DNA of 64,000 bases from Moniliophthora roreri (lineage: Eukaryota; Basidiomycota; Agaricomycetes; Agaricales; Marasmiaceae), in the NCBI GenBank assembly GCA_001466705.2, contig LATX02000035.1:744001-808000 (forward strand), written 5' to 3'. The position numbers were made by a program, and so were the translations under genes. This document shows positions 49,109 to 60,521 of the stretch, piece after piece. How positions within the stretch are numbered: position 1 is the stretch's first letter; every line of letters begins with the position of its first letter. The notes under the pieces were generated by a model, which saw only the letters and a program-made list of their open reading frames with translations, was not told where the DNA came from and did not search any database.

Positions 49109-49534
49109 TCATGATGTCGGCCTTCCTGCCCTGCGATCTGCTTTCTTTTGGTCCATCTGTTTGGGTGGACATAGTAAGCAAAACTTCCTGCTTGACCTGA
49201 AGGACTTACCCAGGACTTCTTACAGTCTCGGTACGCTTGAAAATAGTCCAAACACTTGTCCCGATCGAAGTCATATTTGTTCATGCATGCAAGAGAAGCC
49301 TTCGAAGCTTCAGCACATGGGCTGTCGTTCGTTGCATAAGAAGATGGTGATTTGCAGTGTTAGTGGGGTGGACTTACTCGATGAATTTTGAGGTATTTTC
49401 CTTGCCCTGTCACAGGACTGTGTCAGATATGAATCAAGCTGGAGCTGGAGCCGGTAGTGTACCTGAAATTGCTCCCGGTAATTTAGAGGCTTCACATTAT
49501 CGCCTGGGGCTGGAAGAGGCTCGTCTTTTGCCAT
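49109..49534 (-). CDS. COX23: cytochrome oxidase assembly factor COX23
   Basis: Small twin Cx9C protein of the mitochondrial intermembrane space, needed for copper-dependent cytochrome oxidase assembly. Reconstructed from four exons: MAKDEPLPAPGDNVKPLNYR, then GKENTSKFID, then the CHCH pair CAEASKASLAC and CLDYFQAYRDC, each with exactly nine residues between cysteines and ten residues between the two motifs. It ends MDQKKADRRAGRPTS, giving 86 residues. Exon joins use clean GT-AG sites (intron starts GTGCATTAC and GTAAGTCC). COX23 is preferred over COX17/COX19 because of the NVKPLNYREQF-GKENTSKF-DPCAEASK layout. Divergent from the NmrA-like gene (286 bp). Confidence 0.85.
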
Positions 49535-49820
49535 CTGCAACTTGAACCTCTGCTGCTTCACGGATCGCACCCGGGACAACCGACGGAACAACCGAGGACT
49601 CGTAGATTCTTAGTAAGCCGGTAAGCTTCCGATCTAGAAGCGAACCCAACTCTTGACGTTCATCGTTCGAAATGTTCAATAATGGTATTTGGCAAGCCCC
49701 CTGACGATTTTCTCTGGGTTGGTATCACTATCTCTTACCAATCACTTCTGTAATGTCCCGGAATATAAAGGCGCGAATATGACGCGGAGGTCTCATCCAA
49801 ATTGATATCACCCCTCTTCC

Positions 49821-50825
49821 ATGACGCGCTCTCAACGTATCGCTATAGCCGGAGGAACAGGCGGCATCGGTAGCCACATCGTAGAAGGGCTCCTCGAGAT
49901 CAAAGAGCGCGATTCTCTCCATATCATTGTCCTTTCACGCTCGTCAAAGTCCGACGTGCAATTTGCTGGAGCCAGTGCTCCTGTCATCGGTGTGGATTAC
50001 CAAGACATCGATGCGGTTGAAGCTGTTCTTCGAGAACATCAAATTGACACCATCATTTCCACCGTCTCTGGCAGCGATTTCGCTCAAGCGTTCGCCGTTG
50101 CTCAACAGCGTTTGCTCGACGCCGCGTTGAGGGTCCCGTCCGTACGCCGCTTCGCCCCGAGTGAATTTGCTGTCAATTCAGAGAAACTCGTTTCTGTGCC
50201 TCTCTACCGGCTCAAAGTCCCCATATTACAGTCGCTAAGGAAGGTGAAGGAAACCCGTCCAGGTTTTGAATTCACGGTATTCAGCTGTGGAATATTCATG
50301 AACTATCTTGGTTACGGGAATCCAAAGCCTGACGGGATGAAGGCACATGGGCATCTTAAATCATTCCCTTACATCGTGGATATCTCGAAAGCCGCAGCTG
50401 ATGTCCCAGGCGACGGGACCACTAAGTACACCTTTACGACGGCGGAGGACGTTGGACGATTTACGGCAGCTGCGACACAGCTGGAGACATGGCCTGAGGA
50501 TAGCGACATGGCTGGGGATGTCATTAGCATCAATGAAATTATCAGAATTGCTGAATCTACCACAGGTGAATACAAGATTTGATAGCGTGCTTGCGTGTTC
50601 TGACAATATGATTTAGGAAAGAAATTTGATGTCAAGTATAACACCGAGGAGGACATCTTAGCCAGAATGGACCCAAATCCTACGGGTCCTATGGGCAATT
50701 TCTACATGGAGGTTTACCTTGGGATGGTCCGAGGCGAATGTGAGCAGGGTACTACCCTGAACAAGTTGACGGACGTGAAACCCACCTCGGTCGAGACTTA
50801 CTTGCGGAAATGGTGGGGAAACTAG
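49821..50825 (+). CDS. NmrA-like/isoflavone-reductase-type NAD(P)-binding protein
   Basis: Atypical short-chain dehydrogenase. The Rossmann motif is IAIAGGTGGIGSHIVEGLLE at the very N-terminus. The middle contains DTIISTVSGSDFAQAFAVAQ, VRRFAPSEFAVNS (typical of the PCBER/isoflavone reductase and NmrA group, where a Lys follows) and FTVFSCGIFMNYLGYG. A single intron (about 50563-50616) precedes the last exon, which reads KKFDVKYNTEEDILARMDPN and ends YLRKWWGN. The family includes both reductases and redox-sensing regulators; which one this is cannot be said. The length of 317 residues is normal. Confidence 0.82.
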
Positions 50826-52799
50826 TCGGATTTTTTATCCTCAAGTCGATAGACCCGTAACCACTTGTCGTGAGCGGCGGCGATAGGGTTCTTAAACTCG
50901 TCGCAAGGTACTGGCTCGAACCTACATCGAAAGTAAATTTTGTAACACTTAAAGTGATAATCATCTCTCAACCCACTGACGTACATTGGCTGACACCAGA
51001 CAGTGTACGCGGCTCCGAAATCGCGGAAAGAGATCCTATTGCGTGGTGAATCCTGTCCGTAGTGTCTCAGCTATTCCTATCCAGGGCCCAGAGTTGCGGC
51101 TCCGAAAGACTTTTCAAGACTCAAGTCTCAAGAGGACCGTTCTCCGCCATGACTTCTCACAGATCGATAAACTCCGAATGCACATGGAACATGCATCGAA
51201 AGTGACACGCTCTTTTGAACTCCAACACGCGTCATGTCCCGAAAGGTGCTTTGCGGAGGACAGGAACGGGACACTCGGAAAAAGAGAGATTCCCGGTTGC
51301 ATTGAACCTCATTGAACCCAGATAGCTAAAACATCGTGCCTTATCAGACTCGGTAGCGGTCGAAAACTCTCCCGAAAGCTTGCCCGAGTTCCGGATGGAT
51401 TGGAAGCTCGGCAGACTGGTTGTCCTTTTTGCGCCAGATGGTCGCCAAATTTATCGCTTTCCAGACGAAACACGAGTCCGGATTAAACGGATTCTCTCTC
51501 TCTCTCCTTTTTTTTGAAACGGATAAAATCAAGGTTCGGTCCTTCACCACTCGAGATAGTGTGGTCAGGCGGTGGACGTTGGTAACCAGAGGATGGGCTG
51601 AATTTTCGGAATCGAACTGCCAAAAACAGACGTCATCGTGACTCTGAGGAGTTTGAACATGCGCAAGTTCAAGCAGCCCAGCTGAGAATGAGGAGCTAGT
51701 AACCAGAGTCACGAGTCCAAAGTGTTATCACAACTCTGTCCGGGAACCCTGGCAAGTTCTGCAAAGGATGGTCAGATCAGGCAGAAGGTTAGATGTGATG
51801 GCCTAGTGGGATAAAGAGATAATATCCTTGTGGAGGAATGGGTTCTCCCGGCTATTGGCCCCCTGTAGAAGATGATCAATCAGTGGAGTGGTTGAATGTG
51901 CTTTACTGCCTTTTTACCGAAATAGAGTTGAAGTTGTGTTAAAGGAGATATTAACGTGGCGTGACTGACAGAAAACCTGAGATACAAAGGACCTTTGTAC
52001 CCCTATTATGTACCCAGGGATATTAAAGATTGAATTTACCAGGACCTGTGCATTGGTTCAGTTTGACAGGGCATATGAGGTGGCGACGTGAACATCCTAC
52101 ATTTGAGGGTTACTGTGCAATCGGTAAGATTGCTGATTCGGGATAAACATTTAGACCTTGAACCCCAAAGTGATGGAACGACTTCAATAGAAGAAAGGAA
52201 GGTCGAAATGTGGATAGATAGGTTCCTGCTGCGGGTGAGTAACCATGATTTTAAACTTTGCCATGGTAGCCAGACTGAGATAAATGAGGCGTCGGGGGCC
52301 GTGAATGAGCTAATCAACAGCAGTTTCAAGATGATTTAGTGTGTAACGTCAACGATTTGAAGGTCGTGAGAGATGATAATCCCGAAAAGTTGATTGGCTT
52401 CACGCACTGCAAGGATGTCTGGAAGATGCCTAGCAGGGAGGAAAGAGCTTCTTGAGGGGATGGCGCGTGGATGGAGTGGTTACGAGCGCTGTGAGAAGTA
52501 CATTTCTGGACCGGGAAGGTGAAACTAGAAACTGAGCTGAGAAGGTCGTTACTGCAGGGCTCAAGGGAGAAGGGAAGAAACGATGTAACCGGAGAACAAG
52601 TTTTGTATTTGATCGGCAAACGGATTGCATTTTTTAAATCTCCCCCTGCGGCTCAGTAATCGTTGTGAAGCAAGGATCCATACTTCTTGATACTTTCCCA
52701 TCACTGCATAATTGTTTCTCTCAGTACCCTTTTTGTACCCGCTACTCCAACAGCCCCCTGCACTTCTTTTCTATCGCGCTCAGCTCCTCTCGTCATTAG
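50826..52799. other. gene-poor stretch of 2 kb upstream of the transcription factor
   Basis: No open frame with recognisable content on either strand; a pyrimidine tract (CTCTCTCTCTCTCC followed by T8) lies at about 51496-51518. It may be regulatory DNA of the Zn2Cys6 gene or hold non-coding RNA; nothing in it supports a specific call. Confidence 0.4.
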
Positions 52800-55700
52800 A
52801 TGCCCCCGGAACCCAAGGCAAAGCTCAAGCGAAAGTCCAGCAGGCGAGAATTGGAATCCGAGTTCAAGTTTGACGGTGGACATGCCAGGGAGCTCGAGAT
52901 AAAGAGGAGTAGAGGTGCGGGTTGACTTGCATTATGGTGTCACCGTGGCCCCACGCGACAGTTTCTGACCTTTTGGTTCGTAGGAGAAGTGTCTTGCGCT
53001 GAGTGCCGAAGGTGTGTTTAATCAAATGCGATCATCGCACAAACCCTGATTGAAAACGACATCCCAGGCTCAAGATTAAATGTGACAAGCAAATACCTTG
53101 CACTTCTTGCCAGGTATCCTCAAAGCGCTTAAAGCTCACTATACCGTACTCATCTCGTGTCTTCAGCGTCGAGGTTGTGCGGCTCTATGTCCTAATGGTG
53201 TGGAAGCTAAATTTCTGTACCTTGTGGATACCATTCTAACGTTCTAGTGCAGGCAGTTTGGCAACAGGGCAAGGCACAAGGTATCTTGGCTAGTTGTAAT
53301 CATACATGGAGTGATGCTGACTGAAACTCAACAGGTTCGTTCTCGCAGCGACAGAGCACCTGCATCGTCGAATATCCAAACTCAGTGGGCGTGTTCGCGA
53401 ACTCGAGGATGCCCTCGCAATTTTACACAGCAAACATTCCAATCAGCCCCATCCATTGCTCGATGAAAGCGTTCTCGATGCTACTGGTGTCGAAGAGATG
53501 GACAGCGATGTGCCTGAAGGCTCAGGTGACCGCAAGGGCAAAGGTGGAACAGGCGAAAACAGCGTAGAGGGTGGGAGTGGTGAAGTCATTGACGCGTTTG
53601 GAACACTGTCCATAAGTGACCATGGCATATCCAGATTTTTTGGGCCTACCGGTGGTTCTGAGAGTCTTCTGATGGTGCGCCCTTTACACCTAGTTTTGTC
53701 CTACAGCCTTAGCTGACGCTATCCAAGGCCAACCTGATCCCTTCAGAAAATAGCTCTCCACAACAGAAGCCCAGAGTGGCTTATCGTGGCTCCACTTCTC
53801 CCGCCAACTACGACAGGGACTCTTCCTCATTGTCACCGACGTCAACCCACATGTCCGCCGTTACCAGTACATCCTACACGTCCGCCGCAGGGACCAGTTC
53901 CTCCACTGAAGGACCACTCTTGTCGACGCTTGCACTTTTCTCACAGGCATTCCCATTCACCCCGCTCGGTCTGCCTTCTTCGGAAGTTATGTCTCTCATA
54001 GAATCGCATCTACCGTCCTACGAGAGAGCACAGGAACTCGTCAAGGTTTTCTTTGATCAAGTCTCGTGGTTGTTCAGAGGCTTGACGCAGGACCAGGTCG
54101 AGTCAGATATGCTTCCTTCAATCTATAGGGAAACCCGCGGGCCCGGGTCAAATAGCGAGGGTGACAATGATCGTAAGGATCAGCGTAGTAGCCGAGGATA
54201 CGAGGACAGCTCAGGCAGCAGTAGCCAAAGCACAAGCCGCCAGAGGTCTGTGTCCGCAGAGAGAACTTCTGCGGAGGAATGGAATGGTCCACATGATCTT
54301 GCCCTTCTCTTCATTGTCTTCGCGATTGGCGCTCTTGTGAGTTCTGATGACAAGGACAACAGTTCTTCCGATCTTCGTTTTGAAGACTTGGAAGCGAAGG
54401 GAGACTCACAGGCACCTCAATCGAGACATCAAGTTCCTCCTATTGTCGAGCATTATCATCAGCTATCTCGAGCTGCATTGTCACTCCAACCCATCTTGGA
54501 GAAGCCCAGCATTGTTACAATACAGACTTTGCATCTGCTGAGCATATATAATGCGATGAGTGGCGATGGAGATGATAGACTGGGGAAGGGTGAAACTGGA
54601 ATGGAGATGACTTGGAGTTTAATAACCCTCGCCAGTCATCTGAGCATGACTATTGGCCTTCGTTAGTATTGTTTCTCTCATACCCACTGCGGACGCCTCT
54701 GAAAGCATAAATGTCTTTTGTTTCTCACAGATCGCGACAGCGCTAGATGGGGTCTCACACCGAAGATGGTGCAACGCAGGAGAATTGTATTTTGGGACTT
54801 GTTTGTGGCTGACGTCTGGACGGTATGTTTGCCGACGTGTGGGTCCATGTGGTTTAGACTCAAAGGTTCTGGTTTTCTTCTTTGTCAGAGTCTCAACACT
54901 GGGCGTCCACCGTCTTTCTCGCTGGCCTACATCGACTGCAGCTTTCCTCAATATGAAGGCGATCCTACAGGAAAAGGGAAGGAAGACGAAATGTGTTAGT
55001 CGCTCTTCTGAAGAGTCTTCCTTCTTTCGTTGATTCTTGCTCATGCAGTTGAAATTTGGCAATTCCGGTTCGCCGCTGAATGTGTTGCCGAAGTATCCGC
55101 GCGGACTCTGACAGCTGAGGCTCCCACGTATGCAACAATCATGGAGTTGGACCGGAAGGTTAGAGACTTCCCAGTACCCGAGCCCCTCACAACGGATAAG
55201 GAATCGCATGGAGGCGAAGATGGGATGGCTCTGTCATTCCAGAAGTTTGTTGTCGAACACATCAAAGAGACTAGTACGTTTTTCATTTTTTTGTGTTTGA
55301 TTGTTAACTTAAAATCTCTCCAGTGCTGATTTACATCCATCGCTCGTTCTTCGCCCAAGCTATCATTGAACAACCTGTAAACCCTCTAAAGAGTACCTAT
55401 GCACCGAGTTTCCTCGCTGCGTACAGGGCCTCCGGAACCATATTGAAGAGCGTGCGGGAGCAGTTCTCTCGTTTCCCTAACACCGCCGCAAGATTCTGGA
55501 CGATGTGGACTTTTGCATTCAGTGCCGCGGTATGTCTTTCTTTTTGTGACCAAGTCTACGGATGCTCTGATCACGTATTGTTGCGACACAGGTTATTTTC
55601 GGAACTGTAGTAGCTCGAGGTCCACGGTCCCCCCTTGCTTCTTCCGCGATGATTGAGTTGGACCAAGCTTGTATGTTATTCTCAAAGGCTGCCGTTTACA

Positions 55701-57010
55701 GCAGACGAGCTGCTAGAGCGTTGGTATGTGTTTATTTGGATTCTTTTACCGACACCTTGGGTCGAGTTTGCTGGCATACAGACACGGGGTGCTTTCGCTT
55801 TGGATGCTTCCTACATCGCCCCTTCATTGATTTACTAATCGTTCTATCTCTCGGATGATACTGATCGACATCTCCGCAGCCCATTCTGATGAAACTCAGG
55901 GAAAAGTCACGCTGCGCTTTGACCAAAGTACGAAACAATGCATCATCAACCTCTGGGGATAACGGAGGTTTACTATGGAATATCAAAAACGAGGACACCG
56001 ACGACGAGCTCTCCATATTCGCTGGTCACACTCGGTTCGTGTCCGCGCGTCAAAGGACCAGCGGAAACGGAACACCAAGTGCTGAGAGCCCCCCCGAATC
56101 CGCACCATATGAAGGACCAAGTTCCTCCAGAACAGGTTCGTCTGGCCTGGGCTCCATTCAGTCTCAGGACGTTACTCAATATGGAATGGACGTCGCGATG
56201 GATATGGATCGCCCCATGGAGTACGATGCTGCGCTTAGGGCATCTACCTATCAGATGCAGCCCAGGCCACTACAGCAACCTCGTCAATCATATCCTTCTT
56301 CCCACCAGCCGCAATTACGTCTTTCGCAGATCTCGAACCTTGGTTCATATCACTCCCAAAGTATTTCTCCTTCTGGCACCTCGCCCATTGGGTGGCGTCC
56401 TGGTGAAGGTCTTCACACATCCGAAAATAGCGAATTTGCGATCCAGAGGAATGCCCAGCGGTATCCTGAACCAACGACGATCTCGATACCTCCAGCAACT
56501 CCGCCTCCGCCTGCAATGTCAGCTGTGTCTCACCATGAACGCCAGCGTTCGCTGTCCCAACAGCCACCGCATCGACAATCACAGCAGTTTACTTATTCTT
56601 ATGACAGGGATGGTGGACCACACTCGAATGCGAATACCAACTACCCATGGGAATCGACAGACCGGTATTCTTCTTCCAACCCCGAGTCTTCTGCGGTTCG
56701 ATTGTCACGTCCCCAGTATGTGCAGAGTTCCAACCAGATGTATCATCCCCCACCTCCGACGCACTCCCATCGGGAGATGTATCCGCCTAGCCATGGTGTA
56801 CCTTCATATCATGGTAGTTATCAGCACTCGCATTCTAATTCTCAGAGCTTACCTTCTCAACCTCAAAACCTACCCGCGCCCGGGAATGCTGCACTCCAAG
56901 GCCTCGGTCTGGCGGCGAGAGATTCGAGACTTGACGAGAGATGGAGTTCGTTTATGCAGGATCCAGGGCTATTAGATGAAGTAGGTAACTATCCAGGGCA
57001 AAGACGATGA
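52800..57010 (+). CDS. Zn2Cys6 fungal-specific transcription factor
   Basis: Starts MPPEPKAKLKRKSSRRELES. The binuclear zinc cluster spans the next exons: CAECRRLKIKCDKQIPCTSC then QRRGCAALCPNG (spacing C2-C6-C5-C2-C8-C, the form common in basidiomycetes). A linker (TRFVLAATEHLHRRISKLSG, then RVRELEDALAILHS) forms the dimerisation coiled coil. The fungal-specific middle homology region reads VEHYHQLSRAALSLQPILEK, TWSLITLASHLSMTIGLR and RRRIVFWDLFVADVWTSLNTG-like RPPSFSLAYIDCSFP. The long C-terminus is rich in Gln, Ser, Pro and His, likely an activation region, ending YPGQRR. About ten introns. Target genes unknown. Confidence 0.9.
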
Positions 57011-57299
57011 CATTATCTGGTACTTTTTGTATAGGATTTCGGACGATACATATACATCTTGTGTATTTTACCTACCACTACCCTACTCTGGTTTGCAATG
57101 GCCTTGTATTGATACCTCTTTTGGCCATTTACTGCAGCTGTCTTCGTTCGACTCGCTTTTGCTTTCTTACTTTGCTTGCACACATGTATTTAAACCTATG
57201 TATTTTTTCGGGAATTGAAAAGTACATACCCCATCTCTATGATCGCGTTTCTGCGCTTGTACCATAAATGCGTCTACAATTGAACCTTTTTACTCTAAA
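57011..57299. other. convergent intergenic region
   Basis: Between the transcription factor stop and the sirtuin stop; likely both 3' UTRs. Nothing else seen. Confidence 0.4.
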
Positions 57300-58935
57300 T
57301 TATGCTGCCCTTGGACTCTGGTCATCATCATCTATTGGAGGAGGCTTCACAATTCCACTGGTAAGCATCTGCTGAACGATGGGATCTTCAGCCGTTTTTG
57401 ATCCCCTGGAATTGCGTTAGCATGTGCCAAGAGGGATTCAGGTGGACAGACGTACAACACAGATCTGACGACTTCCCTCATTATCGTTCCACTAGAGATG
57501 TCTAGCTTTTCTACACCGTCTATACCGTCAGCTCGTGATGGCCCGACGTTTACCATCAACACAGGTTTCTTTTGCTCGAGAGCGCTCTTTAAAAGTCTAT
57601 CCAAAGTGATGAGTTGGAAAACCGGACCACGTCCAGAATTAGGGCGAGAGACATACCGGAAAGCCGAATAAGTCGCTAGCGTTGTGCCTATGAGCAGTAA
57701 TTTATCTGCAAGTTCGATATTTCGAAAACTTTGGACAACAGTTAGGATAGCATTAGACGCAAGGAGACAGACTTACGATCGATCCTTGACTTCTGAGGGT
57801 AAAGATTCCCCGAAGAAAACTAGGTCAGGTTTGTGCTATGAAGAATAGAATGAATATGCCGTTCAATGAGGCTACAAAAAGCGTCTCACAACATCGTTCA
57901 TCCGACCCTGGCTTAGACAAGTTGGACATTCCGGGACGACAAAGTCTTCGTAAGATATTCCAAGATGTTCTATAGCGACCTGGCGACAATGCAGTCAAGT
58001 ATGATTTTTCGTGAATACAGCGCTTCAGCTCACATCTCCATCGGGATTTGTTCGCGGTTCATTCCCCGTTCGCTCTACTTCTTCTGCGAAATTCAACCAT
58101 TTGGGGTTCGCGGCTGATAGCCAACCTTGGAATGTATTCCGGTCTACCACATGCCCGTGTTTGCAACGTACGCGCTACAGCATTGAACGTCAGTAATCCA
58201 AAAGCAGAGGCGGGAATCGAGCTCCTACATGTAATGTGCCGTGCAGCTCGAGGATACAATCCTGTATTCTGACGGGACTGATGTTTGAGATTGAGATTGC
58301 TTTGTGATGAAGTCCGTCTACATTCTGAAACATGAACTGATTTTCAACGCAAGGTTCATGAAGTACTCAACAAAAACGCACCTGTGTAATGAGATGGGGA
58401 ACTATTCCAGAATACTGAAGAGCTGCCAGAGCAAAGTGCGTCGTATTTGGCAGAGCATCTCTAACTGAAGGATATCCGAGGTATGAACGTAACCAGTAAC
58501 GTTTCCTGAGAGCAAATGAGAGCTTGAAATCTAGCTCGAGTCGGGAGTACACACCTGTATAACCGGCCCTTCTCTGTCTCGTCCATCAACTCATGATAGA
58601 AAATAGGCCTGTTTCAAGGAACCCATTCCCTTTCGTATTCAGCGCACGAAATAGAATTTCCTGAGGTCCTCACTTGTAATTTGGATTCATATATCGTCCA
58701 TCCTTGCCTCGATAGGCTCTAATACCTGAATCGACATACCTGAGTCGACATACCTGACATATACCTGAATCGACGTACCTGAATCTACGCTTACGCCGGC
58801 ACCTGTCAGAACCGTGACATTCCCTGCGGTCAGAAAATTTGCGACACGTTCGATTGCTTCTTGGATGGAGACACTTGGGAGTATCTGAGCTGAGGACAAG
58901 AGAGTCTGGGGGATATTGGGGACGGAAACCCGCAT
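57300..58935 (-). CDS. class II (SIRT4-type) sirtuin
   Basis: NAD-dependent protein deacylase, probably mitochondrial. The NAD-binding motif reads VTVLTGAGVSVDSGIRAYRG, joined across the tandem-repeat intron at 58726-58778. Then come YRQRYWLRSYLGYPSVRDAL, the NVDGLHHKA motif, and the catalytic histidine in DCILELHG. The first zinc Cys pair is unusual: VRCKHGHVVDRN has one Cys where CxxC is expected; the second pair is PECPTC. The end reads HKPDLVFFGESLPSEV, LLLIGTTLATYSAF, then KPVLMVNVGPSRADGI and an acidic tail DDDDQSPRAA. About nine introns. It shares a 75-bp divergent promoter with PEX7. Confidence 0.87.
58726..58778 (-). repeat. sirtuin intron made of four tandem 14-bp units
   Basis: On the coding strand the 53-bp intron reads as units GTACGTCGATTCAG, GTATATGTCAG, GTATGTCGACTCAG and GTATGTCGATTCAG. 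Each unit begins with a donor-like GTATGT and ends with an acceptor CAG. Flanking exons end GTAGATTCAG and begin GTATTAGAG, so the unit is also like the junction itself. Confidence 0.85.
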
Positions 58936-59010
58936 GTGAAAATAAAGGACCGAGGTTTGACCCGACTCCCGATGATGCGTTGACCAGATTCCTCAACTTT
59001 CCCCTATACG
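58936..59010. promoter_or_regulatory. 75-bp divergent promoter SIR2-type gene/PEX7
   Basis: The two start codons are only 75 bp apart in opposite directions, so the core promoter elements of both genes must overlap or lie inside the coding 5' ends. No TATA box is seen. Confidence 0.5.
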
Positions 59011-60247
59011 ATGAACAGGCCTCCGCCAGCCGCCCTGCAGACTCCAGGATTCGCACATTATTCCCTCGCATGGTCTCCATTTCACAATAATAGACTAGCA
59101 CTCGCATCATCAGCCAACTTTGGCCTGGTCGGTAATGGTCGCCTTCACCTCGTGTCTCTAGTACCAGGTCCCGGTGGCCTACCAACGATCCAACTGGATA
59201 AATTGTGTGTATCTATGAAAGATGGTCGTGTAGAGAATTAACTTCTCTCAGCTTTGAAACTCAGGATGGCTTGTACGATCTTGCATGGTCAGAAGTTCAC
59301 GAAAATCAGCTACTCACGGCCTCGGGGGATGGATCTATACGGTTATGGGATGCCATGTTGAATGTTCGTTCATTATCACCTCTTTTGCAGCAATCCATGA
59401 CCATCGGACTCTCTAGGACCTTGCCGTCGCTGTTTGGCAAGAACACACTCGCGAAGTTCTCTCTGTAGATTGGTCCAATATCAAGAAAAACACCTTTGCT
59501 TCGGCTTCATGGGATGGCTCGGTAAAAGTGGTACGCATCTCTCTCCCAGTCACTCTCTTCATTGATCAATCACGCCGCAGTGGATGCCAGATCGACCTCG
59601 TTCCATCTTAACCCTTCACGCCCATCCATCTTGTGTCTACCAAGCGCTGTTTTCACCTCATCAACCTGATATTCTCGCAACGTGCTCTACAGACGGCACT
59701 TGTAAGATTTTTGACCTTCGCGCACCGTCTTATGCATCTAGCACAAACGCGTTCCTCAACCCATTATCTGCTGCATCGCTTACGGTTCCTGCGTCAGGGA
59801 CTGAAGTACTTTCCCTCGACTGGAACAAGTACAGACCGTTCACGCTTGCGTGTGGGAGCGTCGATAAGATGATAAAGGTCTGGGATTGTCGGATGATCAA
59901 GATTGGGGAGTCTGGGCTTGTGGGTGGTGCTTGTGAAGCGACGCTCCTGGGACACGAGTATGCAGTACGAAAGGTTCAGTGGAGTCCCCATAGAGCGGAT
60001 ATACTAGCGACTGCCAGTTATGATATGACTTGTCGAGTGTATGTTGGATGTCACGTCATTCTGTTGATGTTTTGCTAATTCATCGAGCAGATGGAATACG
60101 ACCTCGAGTGGTCCACAACCACAACTGTTACACATTCACGATGCACACACTGAATTCGTGGCTGGTTGTGGCTGGTCGTTGTATGAGGAAAACGTATTGG
60201 CTAGTTGCGCCTGGGATAGCCGGTTGAATATCTTTAGACCTTTATGA
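59011..60247 (+). CDS. PEX7: peroxisomal PTS2 receptor Pex7
   Basis: WD40 propeller that binds N-terminal PTS2 signals and delivers proteins to the peroxisome. Begins MNRPPPAALQTPGFAHYSLA followed by WSPFHNNRLALASSANFGLV. The exons join to YDLAWSEVHENQLLTASGDG, WQEHTREVLSVDWSNIKKN and FASASWDGSVKVWMPDRPRS. The family hallmark LHAHPSCVYQALFSPHQPDI follows, then LATCSTDGTCKIFDLRAPS, YAVRKVQWSPHRADILATAS, and the last repeat ending LASCAWDSRLNIFRPL. Five introns. The overall order is that of fungal Pex7 and the length (about 340 residues) is normal. Confidence 0.93.
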
Positions 60248-60521
60248 CTCGTTATACATGCGATAAAACTTTGGATAAAAGATGGTTATAGGATAAATTA
60301 TTGTCGTTCGCACAGTCGGGAGTGTGTATCGCTCTAAAATATAACTACCGGTACGTTAAATCATAATACTCGAACGATAGTAATATAACAATTGTAGGAA
60401 TAATAAACGAGTCTGTTCAACAGAAATGGAATTAAAGGATGTCGCGATTATTTATAAATTGTAAATAGGCGTAGACGTCCAGAGGAGGCGTCGGCAGAAA
60501 AATCCTAGAGACACATAAAAA

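Noticed and set aside
55938..56975. 345-codon frame overlapping the transcription factor C-terminus
   Set aside because: It is out of frame with the upstream exons and lacks any domain; the frame 55889-57010 continues the factor in Gln/Ser/Pro-rich composition.
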